Assembly (NCBI GenBank): GCA_017554615.1
Contig: JAFZHY010000015.1
Location: 1 to 64,000 of the forward strand
Length of the DNA stretch: 64,000 nt
Direction: 5' to 3'
Source of the DNA: Clostridia bacterium
GTDB taxonomy: Bacteria; Bacillota; Clostridia; UMGS1840; HGM11507
Position 1 is the first letter of the stretch, and each line of letters opens with the position of its first letter. The position numbers were made by a program, and so were the translations under genes. Positions 26,081 through 35,757 of the stretch are shown piece by piece. The notes beneath the pieces are model-generated. The model did not search any database. It saw only the letters and a list, made by a program, of their open reading frames with translations, and was not told the DNA's origin.

Positions 26081-26667
26081 TGAGAATAAGCGAAATTGTA
26101 AGAAATACAAATGAAACTAAAATTTACATAAAACTTAATCTTGACGGTAACGGCGAGAGTAATATCGATACAGGCTGTGGTTTTTTAGACCATATGTTAA
26201 CCTTGTTTGCAAGTCATGGTAAATTTGATTTAGATGTAAAATGTGATGGCGATGTTAATGTTGATTATCATCATACAGTAGAAGATATAGGCATATGTCT
26301 TGGCGAAGCATTTAATAATGCTTTGGGAGATAAAAAAGGAATTTTAAGATATGGCTATATGATACTGCCTATGGACGAAACGCTTATTTTATCAGCAGTT
26401 GATATTTCAGGAAGAGCATATCTTGCATACGGACTTTGCATTCCGTCTTTAAGGGTAGGAACATTTGATACTGAACTTATAGAAGAATTTTTCTTAGGAT
26501 TTACAAGATGTGCAAAAATAACACTCCATATATCTCAACTTGACGGAAAAAACACTCATCATATTATTGAGGGTACATTTAAGTCAGTTGCAAGAAGCCT
26601 TAGAAAAGCAGTTTGTCTAAGTAAAAAATATAAAGATGAAATTCCTTCAACGAAAGGAGTTTTATAG
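26080..26667 (+). CDS. hisB: imidazoleglycerol-phosphate dehydratase
   Basis: This monofunctional HisB of 195 aa dehydrates imidazoleglycerol phosphate. It has the duplicated metal-binding motifs: GCGFLDHML, DYHHTVEDIG, DISGRAYL and NTHHIIEGTFKSVAR. There is no fused phosphatase domain; that step is supplied by the PHP-type gene at the end of the operon. The neighbouring starts and stops overlap. Confidence 0.97.
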   Translation: MRISEIVRNTNETKIYIKLNLDGNGESNIDTGCGFLDHMLTLFASHGKFDLDVKCDGDVNVDYHHTVEDIGICLGEAFNNALGDKKGILRYGYMILPMDETLILSAVDISGRAYLAYGLCIPSLRVGTFDTELIEEFFLGFTRCAKITLHISQLDGKNTHHIIEGTFKSVARSLRKAVCLSKKYKDEIPSTKGVL

Positions 26668-27281
26668 TGATTGTTATAATAGACTATGGTGTTGGAAATT
26701 TATTTTCTCTTAAAAGTTCTTTTGATAGGATAGGAGTTGAAACTATCGTATCAGGGGATATAGATACAATTAAAAAAGCGTCAAAAATTGTTCTTCCAGG
26801 CGTTGGGGCATTTTGCGATGCTGTAAACAAACTAAAAGAAACAGGTTTGTTTGAAGTAATTATAAAAGAAGCAAAAAACAATAAGCCAATTTTAGGTATA
26901 TGCCTTGGTATGCAGATGCTTTTTGACAAGAGTTTTGAAAACGGAGAATACGAGGGTCTTGGACTTATTGAAGGGGAAATAAGATATATAGGAGAAATTA
27001 TAGATAACACCCTTAAAATTCCCCATATAGGATGGAATTATCTTAAGTTTAATAAAGAAGAACATCCTTTGTTTAAGTATATAAATGAGGGAGATTATGT
27101 GTATTTTGTTCATTCTTATTACGGAGCAAAATGCGACCATGTAATCGCTCAGACAGAGTATTCTTCAATGCTTACTGCCGCAGTTGCAAAAGGCAATGTT
27201 ATGGGATGCCAGTTTCATCCTGAAAAAAGCGGAGATGTTGGGCTTAATATATTAAAAGCATTCTGTGAATGGGAGGGATAA
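26667..27281 (+). CDS. hisH: imidazole glycerol phosphate synthase, glutaminase subunit
   Basis: HisH releases ammonia from glutamine and channels it to HisF. The 204-aa class I amidotransferase has the nucleophile cysteine in GICLGMQML, and the His-Glu pair in CQFHPEKSGDVG. It uses a GTG start at 26667, supported by an AAAGGAG site and by the family N-terminus (IVIIDYGVGNL). It overlaps the hisB stop by one base and is separated from hisA by 4 bases. Confidence 0.96.
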   Translation: MIVIIDYGVGNLFSLKSSFDRIGVETIVSGDIDTIKKASKIVLPGVGAFCDAVNKLKETGLFEVIIKEAKNNKPILGICLGMQMLFDKSFENGEYEGLGLIEGEIRYIGEIIDNTLKIPHIGWNYLKFNKEEHPLFKYINEGDYVYFVHSYYGAKCDHVIAQTEYSSMLTAAVAKGNVMGCQFHPEKSGDVGLNILKAFCEWEG

Positions 27282-27285
27282 AAAT

Positions 27286-27999
27286 ATGAAGATATTTCCT
27301 GCTATTGACTTGTACAAAGGAAAAGCAGTTCGTCTTTATAAAGGCGATTATGATAATATGACTATTTATAATGATAACCCTTTAAGTGTTGCATATGATT
27401 TTTACAATGAGGGAGCAGAATATATCCACATTGTAGATTTGGAAGGTGCAAAAACAGGGGATACTCCTAATCTTGATATTATTTCAGAAATTGTTAAAAA
27501 TACCGACCTTTTTGTTGAAGTGGGTGGGGGAATAAGAAATATATCGGTAGTAAAAAAATACATAGATTGCGGAGTGGACAGAGTTATTCTCGGAACAAGT
27601 GCTGTAATGGATGAGCAGTTTTTAATAGACGCTGTATCACAGTATAAAGAAAAAATTGCAGTCGGCGTTGATATTAAAGACGGATATGTTGCAATTAAAG
27701 GGTGGACAGAAAAATCTGAATATAAATTTGAAGAATTTATAGAAAAGATGATAGGTTTAGGAATTTTCACATTTATTTGCACAGATATATCAAAAGACGG
27801 TGCAATGGAAGGCGCAAATCATAAGTTGTATAAAGATTTATCGGAAAAATTTAATGCAAACTTTATTGCATCAGGTGGAGTTTCATCTATTGATGATGTT
27901 AACAAGTTAAGAAAAATTGATATGTATGGCGCAATTATAGGTAAGGCTTATTATTTAAAGGCAATATCCTTAAAAGAAGCAATCGAGGTGGCAAAATGA
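27286..27999 (+). CDS. hisA: phosphoribosylformimino-AICAR phosphate isomerase
   Basis: HisA is the TIM-barrel isomerase acting before the HisFH step. The 237-aa product begins MKIFPAIDLYKGKAVRLYKGD with the catalytic Asp8 region, and has VEVGGGIRN, the phosphate loops and the second catalytic aspartate in CTDISKDGAMEG. ATG 27286 follows GGGAGGG at 27271-27277; the frame also opens at GTG 27265, which precedes that site. It overlaps hisF by 4 bases. Confidence 0.96.
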   Translation: MKIFPAIDLYKGKAVRLYKGDYDNMTIYNDNPLSVAYDFYNEGAEYIHIVDLEGAKTGDTPNLDIISEIVKNTDLFVEVGGGIRNISVVKKYIDCGVDRVILGTSAVMDEQFLIDAVSQYKEKIAVGVDIKDGYVAIKGWTEKSEYKFEEFIEKMIGLGIFTFICTDISKDGAMEGANHKLYKDLSEKFNANFIASGGVSSIDDVNKLRKIDMYGAIIGKAYYLKAISLKEAIEVAK

Positions 28000-28754
28000 T
28001 TACAAAAAGAATAATTCCTTGCCTTGATGTAAGAGACGGAAGAGTTGTAAAAGGGGTTAATTTTGAAGGTATATCCGATGTATCATCTCCTGTTGAACTT
28101 GCAGAATTTTACAGTAAGTCAGGGGCAGATGAACTTGTTTTTTATGATATAACTGCATCCTTTGAAGGCAGAAAACTGTTTACTGATATTTTAAAAGAAG
28201 TTGCAAAAAAGATATTTATACCACTGACTGTTGGAGGTGGAATAAATACTTTGGACGATTTTGACAGAGTTTTAAAATGTGGGGCTGATAAGGTCAGCGT
28301 AAATTCAGGAGCAATAAAGAACCCTGATTTGATATATCAGGGAGCCAAAAAATACGGAAGTCAATGTGTTGTTATATCTGCTGATATAAAAAGAGTTGAT
28401 AATAAGTTTATGGTATTTGCAAAAGGTGGAAGAGAAAATACCGGTATGGATGCAATAGACTGGATAAAAAGATGTGTATCACTTGGTGCAGGAGAAGTTG
28501 TTGTTAACTCTATTGATACAGACGGTGTCAAAGGCGGATTTGATATAGAGTTACTTGATAAAGTGTGCAATGCTGTTTCGGTGCCTGTTATAGCATCAGG
28601 TGGCGCAGGGAATATAGAACACTTTGTTGAACTTTTCAAAAAAGTTCCCCTTGTGGATGCAGGTCTTGCAGCATCTATTTTCCATTTTAACGAAGTTAAG
28701 ATAAAAGATTTGAAAAACCATTTAAGATTAAATAATATAGATGTAAGATTATAG
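27996..28754 (+). CDS. hisF: imidazole glycerol phosphate synthase, cyclase subunit
   Basis: HisF uses ammonia from HisH to make imidazoleglycerol phosphate and AICAR. The 252-aa barrel has the N-terminal PCLDVRDGRVVKGVNF with the catalytic aspartate, VGGGINTLDD, the second catalytic aspartate in ISADIK, and ASGGAGNIEHF. It is homologous to HisA upstream by ancient duplication. Overlapping starts and stops tie it to hisA. Confidence 0.97.
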   Translation: MITKRIIPCLDVRDGRVVKGVNFEGISDVSSPVELAEFYSKSGADELVFYDITASFEGRKLFTDILKEVAKKIFIPLTVGGGINTLDDFDRVLKCGADKVSVNSGAIKNPDLIYQGAKKYGSQCVVISADIKRVDNKFMVFAKGGRENTGMDAIDWIKRCVSLGAGEVVVNSIDTDGVKGGFDIELLDKVCNAVSVPVIASGGAGNIEHFVELFKKVPLVDAGLAASIFHFNEVKIKDLKNHLRLNNIDVRL

Positions 28755-28764
28755 GAGGCTTATT

Positions 28765-29415
28765 ATGATAGATACAAACAAGTTAAAGTTTGATGAAAAA
28801 GGTCTTATACCGGCTATTGTAGTTGATGAAATAACAAAAAAGGTTCTGACTTTGGCATATATGAATAAAGAAAGTTTGGAAATTTCCATCGAAAAAGGGT
28901 TAACCTGCTTTTTCTCCCGTTCAAGAAATGAACTGTGGTTAAAGGGCGAAACCAGTGGAAACTATCAACATATAGTATCTATAACCTCTGACTGTGATAA
29001 TGATGCATTGGTGGTTACAGTAAGAAAAGACGGCCCTGCATGTCATTTAGGATGTGACAGTTGCTTTGAAAACAAATTATATATAAATGATAATTATAAA
29101 GAGTTTTCCTTAGAAAGCCTTTTAGAACTTTTAAAATCAAGAAAAAAAGAGAAAAAAGAAGGTTCTTACACTACATATCTTTTTGAAAAAGGTATAGATA
29201 AAATACTTAAAAAAATAGGCGAAGAATCAACAGAAGTTATTGTTGCAGGTAAAGGTAACGATAAAAAAGAAACTATATATGAAATTGCTGACCTTGCATA
29301 TCATATTATGGTGCTTATGGTTGAAATGGGTATATCATATGAGGATATTCATGATGAACTTGCATCCCGTCATATTATTGACCATAAAGTAAAACAGGAG
29401 AAAATGACAAAATGA
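28765..29415 (+). CDS. hisIE: bifunctional PR-AMP cyclohydrolase / PR-ATP pyrophosphatase
   Basis: The 216-aa fusion performs steps two and three of the pathway. The HisI part (~1-110) contains LAYMNKESLEIS, FFSRSRNELWLKGE and the metal-binding CDNDALVV...GPACHLGCDSCF region. The HisE part (~118-216) contains YLFEKGIDKILKKIGEESTEV and YEIADLAYHIMVLM. The start follows GGAGG, and the stop overlaps the phosphatase gene by 4 bases. Confidence 0.96.
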   Translation: MIDTNKLKFDEKGLIPAIVVDEITKKVLTLAYMNKESLEISIEKGLTCFFSRSRNELWLKGETSGNYQHIVSITSDCDNDALVVTVRKDGPACHLGCDSCFENKLYINDNYKEFSLESLLELLKSRKKEKKEGSYTTYLFEKGIDKILKKIGEESTEVIVAGKGNDKKETIYEIADLAYHIMVLMVEMGISYEDIHDELASRHIIDHKVKQEKMTK

Positions 29416-30209
29416 TTTTAGAAGATTTCCATGTTCATACTTCATATACAGACGGTAATGATTCTTTGGAAGATATGGTTCTTGCTGCCATTGATTTAAA
29501 AATGAAAAGGCTTGGGTTTTCCGAGCATATATATACTTCATTCGATAATTCTTACTGTCTTACAAAAGAAAAAACATTAGAGTATATCGATGAAGTAAAA
29601 AGGCTTAAAAGTAAATATAAAGGAAAAATAAGCCTTTGTCTGGGTATAGAGAAAGACTATTTTTCCGATTATCCCACAGATGAGTTTGATTATGTTATAG
29701 GCTCAGTTCACTATATATATAAAAATAATGTTTATTATTCAATAGACACTTCAAAAGAAGATTTAATTAACATTGTTAAGGATAATTATAACGATAATTA
29801 TAATCTTTTTGCAAAGGACTATTATAATCTTATATCCAATGTTGTTAATAAAACAAATGCTGATATTATAGGCCATTTCGACTTGGTTACAAAGTATAAC
29901 GAAAATAATGCTTTGTTTGATATGAATAATAAGGAATATCTAAATATTGCAAAAAATGCGATAGATATGCTTATTCCTTTTAATAAACCGTTTGAAATTA
30001 ACACAGGAGCAATATCCAGAGGATACAGAACTAAAGCATATCCTGATATAGAACTTTTAGAGTATATATATAAAAGGGGAGGTAAGGTTATCCTCTCAAG
30101 CGACAGCCACAGTAAAAATACTCTTTTAAATAAGTTTAATGAGTATGAAGATTTAGTTAAAAACATTGGCTTTAAAGAACTTGTAAACTGGGATAATTTG
30201 AAAAAATAA
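29412..30209 (+). CDS. PHP-family histidinol-phosphate phosphatase
   Basis: This 265-aa PHP-domain enzyme most likely removes phosphate from histidinol phosphate, completing the pathway. Metal ligands are visible in DFHVHTSYTDG, GFSEH, IEKDYFSDY, IGSVHYI, GHFDLVTKY and SSDSHS, in the order of the HisK/HisJ type of Gram-positive bacteria. Position as the last operon gene, overlapping hisIE by 4 bases, and the lack of a phosphatase domain in HisB strongly support the role. Confidence 0.9.
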   Translation: MILEDFHVHTSYTDGNDSLEDMVLAAIDLKMKRLGFSEHIYTSFDNSYCLTKEKTLEYIDEVKRLKSKYKGKISLCLGIEKDYFSDYPTDEFDYVIGSVHYIYKNNVYYSIDTSKEDLINIVKDNYNDNYNLFAKDYYNLISNVVNKTNADIIGHFDLVTKYNENNALFDMNNKEYLNIAKNAIDMLIPFNKPFEINTGAISRGYRTKAYPDIELLEYIYKRGGKVILSSDSHSKNTLLNKFNEYEDLVKNIGFKELVNWDNLKK

Positions 30210-30224
30210 AATGCAAAAGATATT

Positions 30225-30260
30225 ACTCCCTGTTTGTTAAAAAAATAACAAATAGGGAGT
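30225..30260 (+). terminator. long hairpin after the histidine operon, possible terminator
   Basis: Two 15-base arms (30225-30239 and 30246-30260) pair completely with one G-U pair around a six-A loop. There is no clear T run after it, so it may be a weak terminator or a 3'-end stabiliser. Confidence 0.55.
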
Positions 30261-30839
30261 AAGTTATAATTTAGAAAAATAGAGTAGAGTTAATTTAAGT
30301 ATAAATGATAATAGGAAAAACAGGTGCTATATTGATAAAAAACAATTTTTTTATAATATAGATGAATATAGATTAAAAATGGTTTGATTAAATAAATAAC
30401 ATATTAATTGATTAAATTAAGATAAAATAACATTATTTAAATAAAAAAGCAAATCAAAAAATCGATTTAAATTATTTAAAGAATACCAAGTATCATAAGG
30501 AAATTTTTTATCGCCAAAAATTAAGTGTAAAAAATAAAAGAAAGATATAAGATAATAATTTTATTAAAAAATATTCTAAAAAATTATAAAAAGAAAAATT
30601 ATAAAATATTTTTATATTTAATTATAATTATTATAAAATAAATATCAGTATATGATAAAATGTAATAAAAGACTTATCAAACCCCCTGGGAATACTGTAA
30701 TCTTCCAAATACTGTTTATTTTTTAAAGCATTATATTTTTTAGTTACCATTTTATACAAAATTCTTATTTTGTATAAAAACCTATATTATAAAAAAGAGT
30801 GTAAGTTATATATAATGGTGTTATTCCCTTTAAAAATAA
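30261..30839. other. AT-rich gene-free region
   Basis: About 580 bases contain no supportable ORF with a ribosome-binding site on either strand. Composition is far more AT-rich than the neighbouring genes, apart from a short GC island near 30680-30690. A perfect hairpin lies at 30751-30778. It separates the convergent ends of the histidine operon and rpsB-tsf. No known RNA family was recognised. Confidence 0.6.
30751..30778. repeat. perfect 12-bp inverted repeat
   Basis: TTTATACAAAAT (30751-30762) and ATTTTGTATAAA (30767-30778) pair perfectly around a 4-nt loop. It lacks the strong tail of a terminator on either strand. Confidence 0.6.
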
Positions 30840-30841
30840 TT

Positions 30842-30867
30842 AAAAAAAAGGAGTGATTTCTCACTCC
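30842..30867 (-). terminator. intrinsic terminator of rpsB-tsf
   Basis: GGAGTGA (30850-30856) pairs with TCACTCC (30861-30867). On the minus strand the stem is followed by eight T (A run 30842-30849). Confidence 0.88.
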
Positions 30868-30886
30868 CTTTATTTTTAGTATTTAA

Positions 30887-31783
30887 TTATTTAATCATAT
30901 TTGCAACTTCGTCAGCAAAGTTATCTTCTTTCTTTTCTAAGCCTTCGCCTTTTTCAAGTCTTGCAAATGCTTTGATTTCAATTTTACCGCCAAATTCTTT
31001 TGCTTTAGCTTCAACATATTTTTTAACTGATAAGTCTGGGTCTTTAACGTATTCCTGGTCAACTAAACATACTTCTTTGTAGTATTTAGCAATTCTTCCC
31101 ATAACCATTTTTTCAGCAATATTTGCAGGTTTTCCTTCGTTTAATGCCTGAGCCATAAGAATTTCTTTTTCTTTTTCTACAGTTTCAGCAGGTACTTCTG
31201 ACTGACAAACATATAAAGGTTTAACAGCAGCAATCTGCATAGCGATATCTTTACCGAAATCAACGAAACCAGGGTTAGATGCAACGTCTGTGTCAAATAA
31301 AACAGCAACACCTATTCTTCCCCCACCGTGAATATAAGTAGCAACAGAACCTTCGTATCTAACAAATCTTCTGATGTTCATATTTTCGCCGATAACTAAA
31401 ATCTTTTCTCTTAATGCATCTGCAACAGTGTTGTCTGCATCAAATTTTAATTCACTTAAAGCTTCAACATCTTTAGGATTTTCTTTAGCAACTATTTCAG
31501 CTAATTTAGAAACGAATTCAACAAAACTTTCGTTTTTAGCAACGAAGTCTGTTTCAGAGTTAACTTCTATTAAAGCAGCAACGTTATCGTCTCTGTAGTC
31601 AGCAACTATACCTTCAGCAGCAATTCTACCTGCTTTTTTCTGAGCTGCAGCTAAGCCTTTTTCTCTAAGGATTTCTGTAGCTTTTTCCATATCACCGTTT
31701 GCTTCTGTTAATGCTTTTTTACAATCCATCATACCACAACCGGTAGATTCTCTTAATTCTTTAACCATAGCTGGTGTAATCAT
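30887..31783 (-). CDS. tsf: elongation factor Ts
   Basis: EF-Ts exchanges GDP for GTP on EF-Tu. The 298-aa product has the N-terminal UBA-like domain with [12 protein letters not shown] and the signature [10 protein letters not shown], followed by the two core subdomains. The start follows TTGGAGGAT. It lies 25 bases after rpsB and ends in a strong terminator. The frequently linked pyrH and frr do not follow here. Confidence 0.97.
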   Translation of the reverse strand: MITPAMVKELRESTGCGMMDCKKALTEANGDMEKATEILREKGLAAAQKKAGRIAAEGIVADYRDDNVAALIEVNSETDFVAKNESFVEFVSKLAEIVAKENPKDVEALSELKFDADNTVADALREKILVIGENMNIRRFVRYEGSVATYIHGGGRIGVAVLFDTDVASNPGFVDFGKDIAMQIAAVKPLYVCQSEVPAETVEKEKEILMAQALNEGKPANIAEKMVMGRIAKYYKEVCLVDQEYVKDPDLSVKKYVEAKAKEFGGKIEIKAFARLEKGEGLEKKEDNFADEVANMIK

Positions 31784-31808
31784 AACACTAATCCTCCAAT
31801 ATATTTAA

Positions 31809-32540
31809 TTATTCTTCTGTAGTTTCTTCCTCTTCTTTAACTTCGATAGAAGAATCAACGCCCTGTCTGCCTTCGATAATAGCATTAGACATTGTTTCTG
31901 CAATAAGTTTAACAGCACGGATAGCATCGTCGTTACCAGGGATAACGTAATCAACTTCGTCAGGATCACAGTTTGTATCAACGATAGCAACTACAGGAAT
32001 ACCTAATTTTTTAGCTTCTAAGATAGCATTTTTTTCTTTTCTTAGGTCAACAACAAATAATGCTGCTGGTAATTTTTTCATATTTTTAATACCGCCTAAG
32101 AATTTTTCTAATTTTTCTCTTTCCCCTTTTAGTTTGATAACTTCTTTTTTAGGTAAAAGATCAAATGTTCCGTCTTCTTCCATTTTTTCTAACTGGAATA
32201 ATCTGTCAATTCTTTTTCTGATAGTTTTGAAGTTTGTAAGCATACCACCTAACCATCTTGCGTTAACGTAGTACATACCTACTCTTTCAGCTTCTTCTTT
32301 GATAGCATCAGTAGCCTGTTTTTTTGTACCAACAAAAAGCACTTCTCCGCCTTCTGCTGCGATATCTCTAACAAAATCGTATGCTTCTACAATTTTCTTA
32401 ACTGTTTTCTGAAGATCGATAATGTAGATACCGTTTCTTTCTGTGAAGATGTATTCAGCCATTTTAGGGTTCCATCTTCTTGTCTGATGTCCGAAATGAA
32501 CACCTGCTTCTAAAAGTTGTTTCATTGAGATTACGCTCAT
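31809..32540 (-). CDS. rpsB: 30S ribosomal protein S2
   Basis: S2 is a structural protein of the small subunit. The 243-aa product begins [27 protein letters not shown], and has the [15 protein letters not shown]-like region and the [12 protein letters not shown] segment. The C-terminal tail is acidic. I chose ATG 32540 because GGAGG lies 8-9 bases before it; the upstream in-frame ATG 32555 sits inside the site. A promoter at 32652-32680 leaves a leader of about 105 bases that could hold autoregulatory structure. Confidence 0.97.
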   Translation of the reverse strand: MSVISMKQLLEAGVHFGHQTRRWNPKMAEYIFTERNGIYIIDLQKTVKKIVEAYDFVRDIAAEGGEVLFVGTKKQATDAIKEEAERVGMYYVNARWLGGMLTNFKTIRKRIDRLFQLEKMEEDGTFDLLPKKEVIKLKGEREKLEKFLGGIKNMKKLPAALFVVDLRKEKNAILEAKKLGIPVVAIVDTNCDPDEVDYVIPGNDDAIRAVKLIAETMSNAIIEGRQGVDSSIEVKEEEETTEE

Positions 32541-32646
32541 GTTTTTTTCCTCCATTTTTTGGTTTTTATTTTTCCTCCGGCTTAATCATCTAATGTAAGA
32601 ACCATTTAGGCACCACTTAAATTATCATAAACCGTGCGCATTAGCC
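32541..32646 (-). promoter_or_regulatory. rpsB leader, possible autoregulatory RNA
   Basis: From the predicted start near 32645 the leader runs about 105 bases to rpsB. GGCTAAT (minus strand, 32640-32646) can pair with ATTAAGCC (32579-32586), closing a region just upstream of a first GGAGG at 32574-32578; the true site lies 3' of it. Ribosomal-protein leaders of this kind exist, but this one matches no family I know. Confidence 0.3.
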
Positions 32647-32651
32647 ATAAT

Positions 32652-32680
32652 ATTATAACAAATATTTTTTTAAATTGCAA
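32652..32680 (-). promoter_or_regulatory. predicted promoter of rpsB-tsf
   Basis: On the minus strand TTGCAA (32675-32680) and TATAAT (32652-32657) are 17 bp apart, with an extended -10 (TGTTATAAT). Confidence 0.85.
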
Positions 32681-32718
32681 TAGTTTTTTTGCATTTTTTT
32701 GTAAAATTTTTATATATA

Positions 32719-32746
32719 AAAACCATCGCCTGATAGCAATGGTTTT
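32719..32746 (-). terminator. terminator of the alaS-HIT unit
   Basis: AAAACCAT (32719-32726) pairs with ATGGTTTT (32739-32746), with further G-C pairs inside the loop. On the minus strand it is followed by TTTTTATATATAAAAA. Confidence 0.7.
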
Positions 32747-32758
32747 ATAGTTTTTAAA

Positions 32759-33100
32759 TTATCCTGCAGGCCATCCTAATTCTCTTCCTGCAATTAAATG
32801 AAAATGAATGTGGAATACTGTCTGCCCTGCGTTTTTATTGCAGTTTGATATAATTCTGTATCCGTCTTCGGCTATATTTAACTGTTTTGCTATTTTCTTG
32901 ACTGCTATAAATATTTTACCGATAAGTTCTATGTCAGTTTCTTCAATATCATTTATTGTGCTTATATGTTTTTTAGGGATAATAAGCACATGGACAGGTG
33001 CTGTCGGGCTTATATCATTAAAAGCATATACATATTCATCTTCATAAACTTTTTGTGATGGTATTTCGCCATTTATAATTTTGCAAAATAGACAGTCCAT
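32759..33100 (-). CDS. HIT-family nucleotide hydrolase, HinT type
   Basis: This 113-aa protein has the HIT triad HIHFHLIAG near the C-terminus and the zinc-binding N-terminal CLFCKIINGEIPS of the Hint subgroup, ending in ELGWPAG. Hint proteins hydrolyse AMP-lysine and other adenosine phosphoramidates, including aminoacyl-AMP made by aminoacyl-tRNA synthetases. Its position 5 bases after alaS on the same strand fits that link, though the connection is inference. Confidence 0.93.
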   Translation of the reverse strand: MDCLFCKIINGEIPSQKVYEDEYVYAFNDISPTAPVHVLIIPKKHISTINDIEETDIELIGKIFIAVKKIAKQLNIAEDGYRIISNCNKNAGQTVFHIHFHLIAGRELGWPAG

Positions 33101-33105
33101 ATTTA

Positions 33106-35757
33106 TTATCCTTTCACTTGTTCAGATATAATATCATAGGAAGAATTAAGAGCAGATTCTATTTTATCTTTGTCTTTTCCTCCGCCCTGAGCCATATCAG
33201 GTTTTCCTCCTCCTGAACCTCCGGCAATACTTGTAACATCCTTTATGATTTTACCACAGTGAACGCCTTTCTCAAGAGCAGATTTTGTAGCACTTGCAAG
33301 GAACATAATCTTTTCGTCTTCTATTCCGCAAAGTACAGCAACTGCTGCTTCATTTGAAAGTTTTTCTTTTATAGCATCGCTTAATGAACGAAGACCGCTC
33401 ACGCTTAAATTATCCTGTGAGGAAATTATAACTTTAACACCGTTAATTTCTTTATAATCATCAATTAAATCATTTACAGCGTTTTTAGAAAGTTTCTGGC
33501 GTAAAGATTCAATAGTCTGTTTATTTTCCTTGTTTTCAGATAATAATGCGTTTATTTTATCAGGTAAATCAAAAGTATTATTTATTTTGATTATTCTTGC
33601 AGTTTCATTTAAAACTTTTAGGTTATCATTAAAGAAGTTTAAGAAGTTTATACCTGTTGCCGCTTCAATTCTTCTTACACCTGCTGCAACTCCGCTTTCA
33701 GATAAAATCTTAAAGAAGCCAATCTGAGAAGTATTTGTAAGATGAGTTCCACCACAGAATTCTTTAGAAAAATCTCCCATAGATACAACTCTTACAGTTT
33801 CACCGTATTTTTCTCCAAAAAGAGCCATAGCGCCTGATTTTTTTGCTTCCTCAATATTCATTACTTTGCAGTTTATATCAAGACATTCTAAAATCTTAAG
33901 GTTAACAATTTTTTCAACCTTTTTAATTTCGTCATCTCTCATAGCCTCAAAGTGAGAAAAGTCAAATCTTAATCTGTCGGCTGATACAAAGGAACCTGCC
34001 TGATTAACATGGTCGCCTAAGACTGATTTTAGCGCTTTCTGAAGCAAATGAGTAGCAGAGTGGTTTCTTGCTGTTGACATTCTTAAATCTTTGTTAACCT
34101 CTAATTTAACTGTGTCGCCAACGCATATCATTCCTTTTGTAAGTTTTACGATATGCCCTATTTTTCCTTCAGAATATTTTATTGTATCAGTAACATAAGC
34201 TTCGCCTTTTTCATATGAAATTAAGCCTGTATCCCCTGCCTGACCTCCGCTTTCGCCATAGAAAACAGTTTTGTCAGTAATTATAATGGCTTCTTCATCT
34301 GAAATTAATTCGTCTAATTTTTCGCCTTCTTTAAGAATCGCAATAATTTTTGCATCACAAACTAAATTGTCGTATCCTATAAATTCACAGTTGTTTAGTT
34401 CTTTTAGCATTTTTGCAATATCACTTTCCCAGCCAAGAGTAGATGTATCCCCTCTTGCGTTCTGAGATTGTTCTCTTTGCTTTTTCATTTCTTTTTTATA
34501 TGTTTCTTCATCAACTTCAAAAGAATTTTCATTCATTATTTCTTTTGTTAAATCAAGTGGGAAACCATATGTATCGTGAAGTTTAAAAGCAGTTTCTCCG
34601 TCAAGAACTGTTTTGTTGTTCTTCTTCATATCTTCTATAATATCTGCAAGTAATAGCATACCTGAGTCAATAGTCTTATAGAATTTCTTTTCTTCAACAC
34701 TTATAATTTTTTTGATATATTCCTGATTGTCATAAAGTTCGCTGTATGCATCTTTTGACTGAGAGATAACAACATCTGCAAGGTCGGTTAAGAACATATC
34801 TTTTATGCCTAAAAGTTTACCGTGTCTTGCTGCTCTTCTAAGTAGTCTTCTTAATACATATCCTCTGCCTTCATTAGACGGTATAACACCGTCGCTTATC
34901 ATAAAGGTTGTACTTCTTATATGGTCGGTAATAACACGGATGGAAATATCATCTTTTGCATTTTCACCGTATGTTTTACCACTGATTTTACATACAGTAT
35001 CAAGAATACTTCTTATTGTGTCAACTTCAAATAGATTGTTTACGCCCTGCATAATAACAGCAAGTCTTTCAAGACCCATACCTGTATCGATATTAGGTTT
35101 TGCAAGTCTGTTATAATTTCCGTTTTCATCTTTATCAAACTGAGTAAATACAAGATTCCAGAATTCAACAAATCTGTCGCAGTCGCATCCTATTTTACAG
35201 TCAGGCTTGCCACAACCACATTCAACGCCACGGTCAAAATATATTTCAGAACATGGTCCGCAAGGGCCCTGGCCTATTTCCCAGAAGTTATCTTCTTTTC
35301 CCATTCTTACAATTCTTTCAGGGGCAACTCCAACTTTCTTTGACCATATATCAAATGCTTCATCATCATCAAGATATATTGTTACCCATAGTTTATCAAC
35401 CGGCATTTTCATAACTTTTGTTATAAATTCCCATGCCCACTGGGTAGCCTCTTCTTTAAAGTAATCTCCAAAAGAGAAGTTACCAAGCATTTCAAAAAAT
35501 GTACCGTGTCTTGCAGTTTTACCAACATTTTCGATATCCGGTGTTCTTATACATTTCTGACAAGTTGTAACTCTTGTTTTAGGAGGAACTTCTTCCCCTG
35601 TAAAATATTTCTTTAAAGGCGCCATACCTGCATTGATTAAAAGTAATGACGGATCGTTATTTGGCACCAGTGAAAAACTTTTCATCTTAAGATGACCTTT
35701 GCTTTCGAAAAACTTAAGATATTCTTCTCTGATTTGATTAAGTCCTAATTTTTCCAT
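33106..35757 (-). CDS. alaS: alanyl-tRNA synthetase
   Basis: AlaRS charges tRNA-Ala and edits mischarged Ser and Gly. The 883-aa product has the class II catalytic core (SLLLINAGMAPLKKYFTG, ENVGKTARHGTFFEMLGNFSFGDYFK), the editing-domain zinc motif HSATHLLQKAL with CGGTHL, and the C-Ala domain ending with GSGGGKPDMAQGGGKD. ATG 35757 follows AAAGGAG; the upstream ATG at 35790 has no site. No T-box leader is visible in the 66 bases upstream. It is probably part of the minus-strand run from uvrB. Confidence 0.97.
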   Translation of the reverse strand: MEKLGLNQIREEYLKFFESKGHLKMKSFSLVPNNDPSLLLINAGMAPLKKYFTGEEVPPKTRVTTCQKCIRTPDIENVGKTARHGTFFEMLGNFSFGDYFKEEATQWAWEFITKVMKMPVDKLWVTIYLDDDEAFDIWSKKVGVAPERIVRMGKEDNFWEIGQGPCGPCSEIYFDRGVECGCGKPDCKIGCDCDRFVEFWNLVFTQFDKDENGNYNRLAKPNIDTGMGLERLAVIMQGVNNLFEVDTIRSILDTVCKISGKTYGENAKDDISIRVITDHIRSTTFMISDGVIPSNEGRGYVLRRLLRRAARHGKLLGIKDMFLTDLADVVISQSKDAYSELYDNQEYIKKIISVEEKKFYKTIDSGMLLLADIIEDMKKNNKTVLDGETAFKLHDTYGFPLDLTKEIMNENSFEVDEETYKKEMKKQREQSQNARGDTSTLGWESDIAKMLKELNNCEFIGYDNLVCDAKIIAILKEGEKLDELISDEEAIIITDKTVFYGESGGQAGDTGLISYEKGEAYVTDTIKYSEGKIGHIVKLTKGMICVGDTVKLEVNKDLRMSTARNHSATHLLQKALKSVLGDHVNQAGSFVSADRLRFDFSHFEAMRDDEIKKVEKIVNLKILECLDINCKVMNIEEAKKSGAMALFGEKYGETVRVVSMGDFSKEFCGGTHLTNTSQIGFFKILSESGVAAGVRRIEAATGINFLNFFNDNLKVLNETARIIKINNTFDLPDKINALLSENKENKQTIESLRQKLSKNAVNDLIDDYKEINGVKVIISSQDNLSVSGLRSLSDAIKEKLSNEAAVAVLCGIEDEKIMFLASATKSALEKGVHCGKIIKDVTSIAGGSGGGKPDMAQGGGKDKDKIESALNSSYDIISEQVKG

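Noticed and set aside
30653-30727. A 24-codon open frame (MIKCNKRLIKPPGN...) in the AT-rich gap.
   Set aside because: No ribosome-binding site and no recognisable similarity; it is too short to support by itself.
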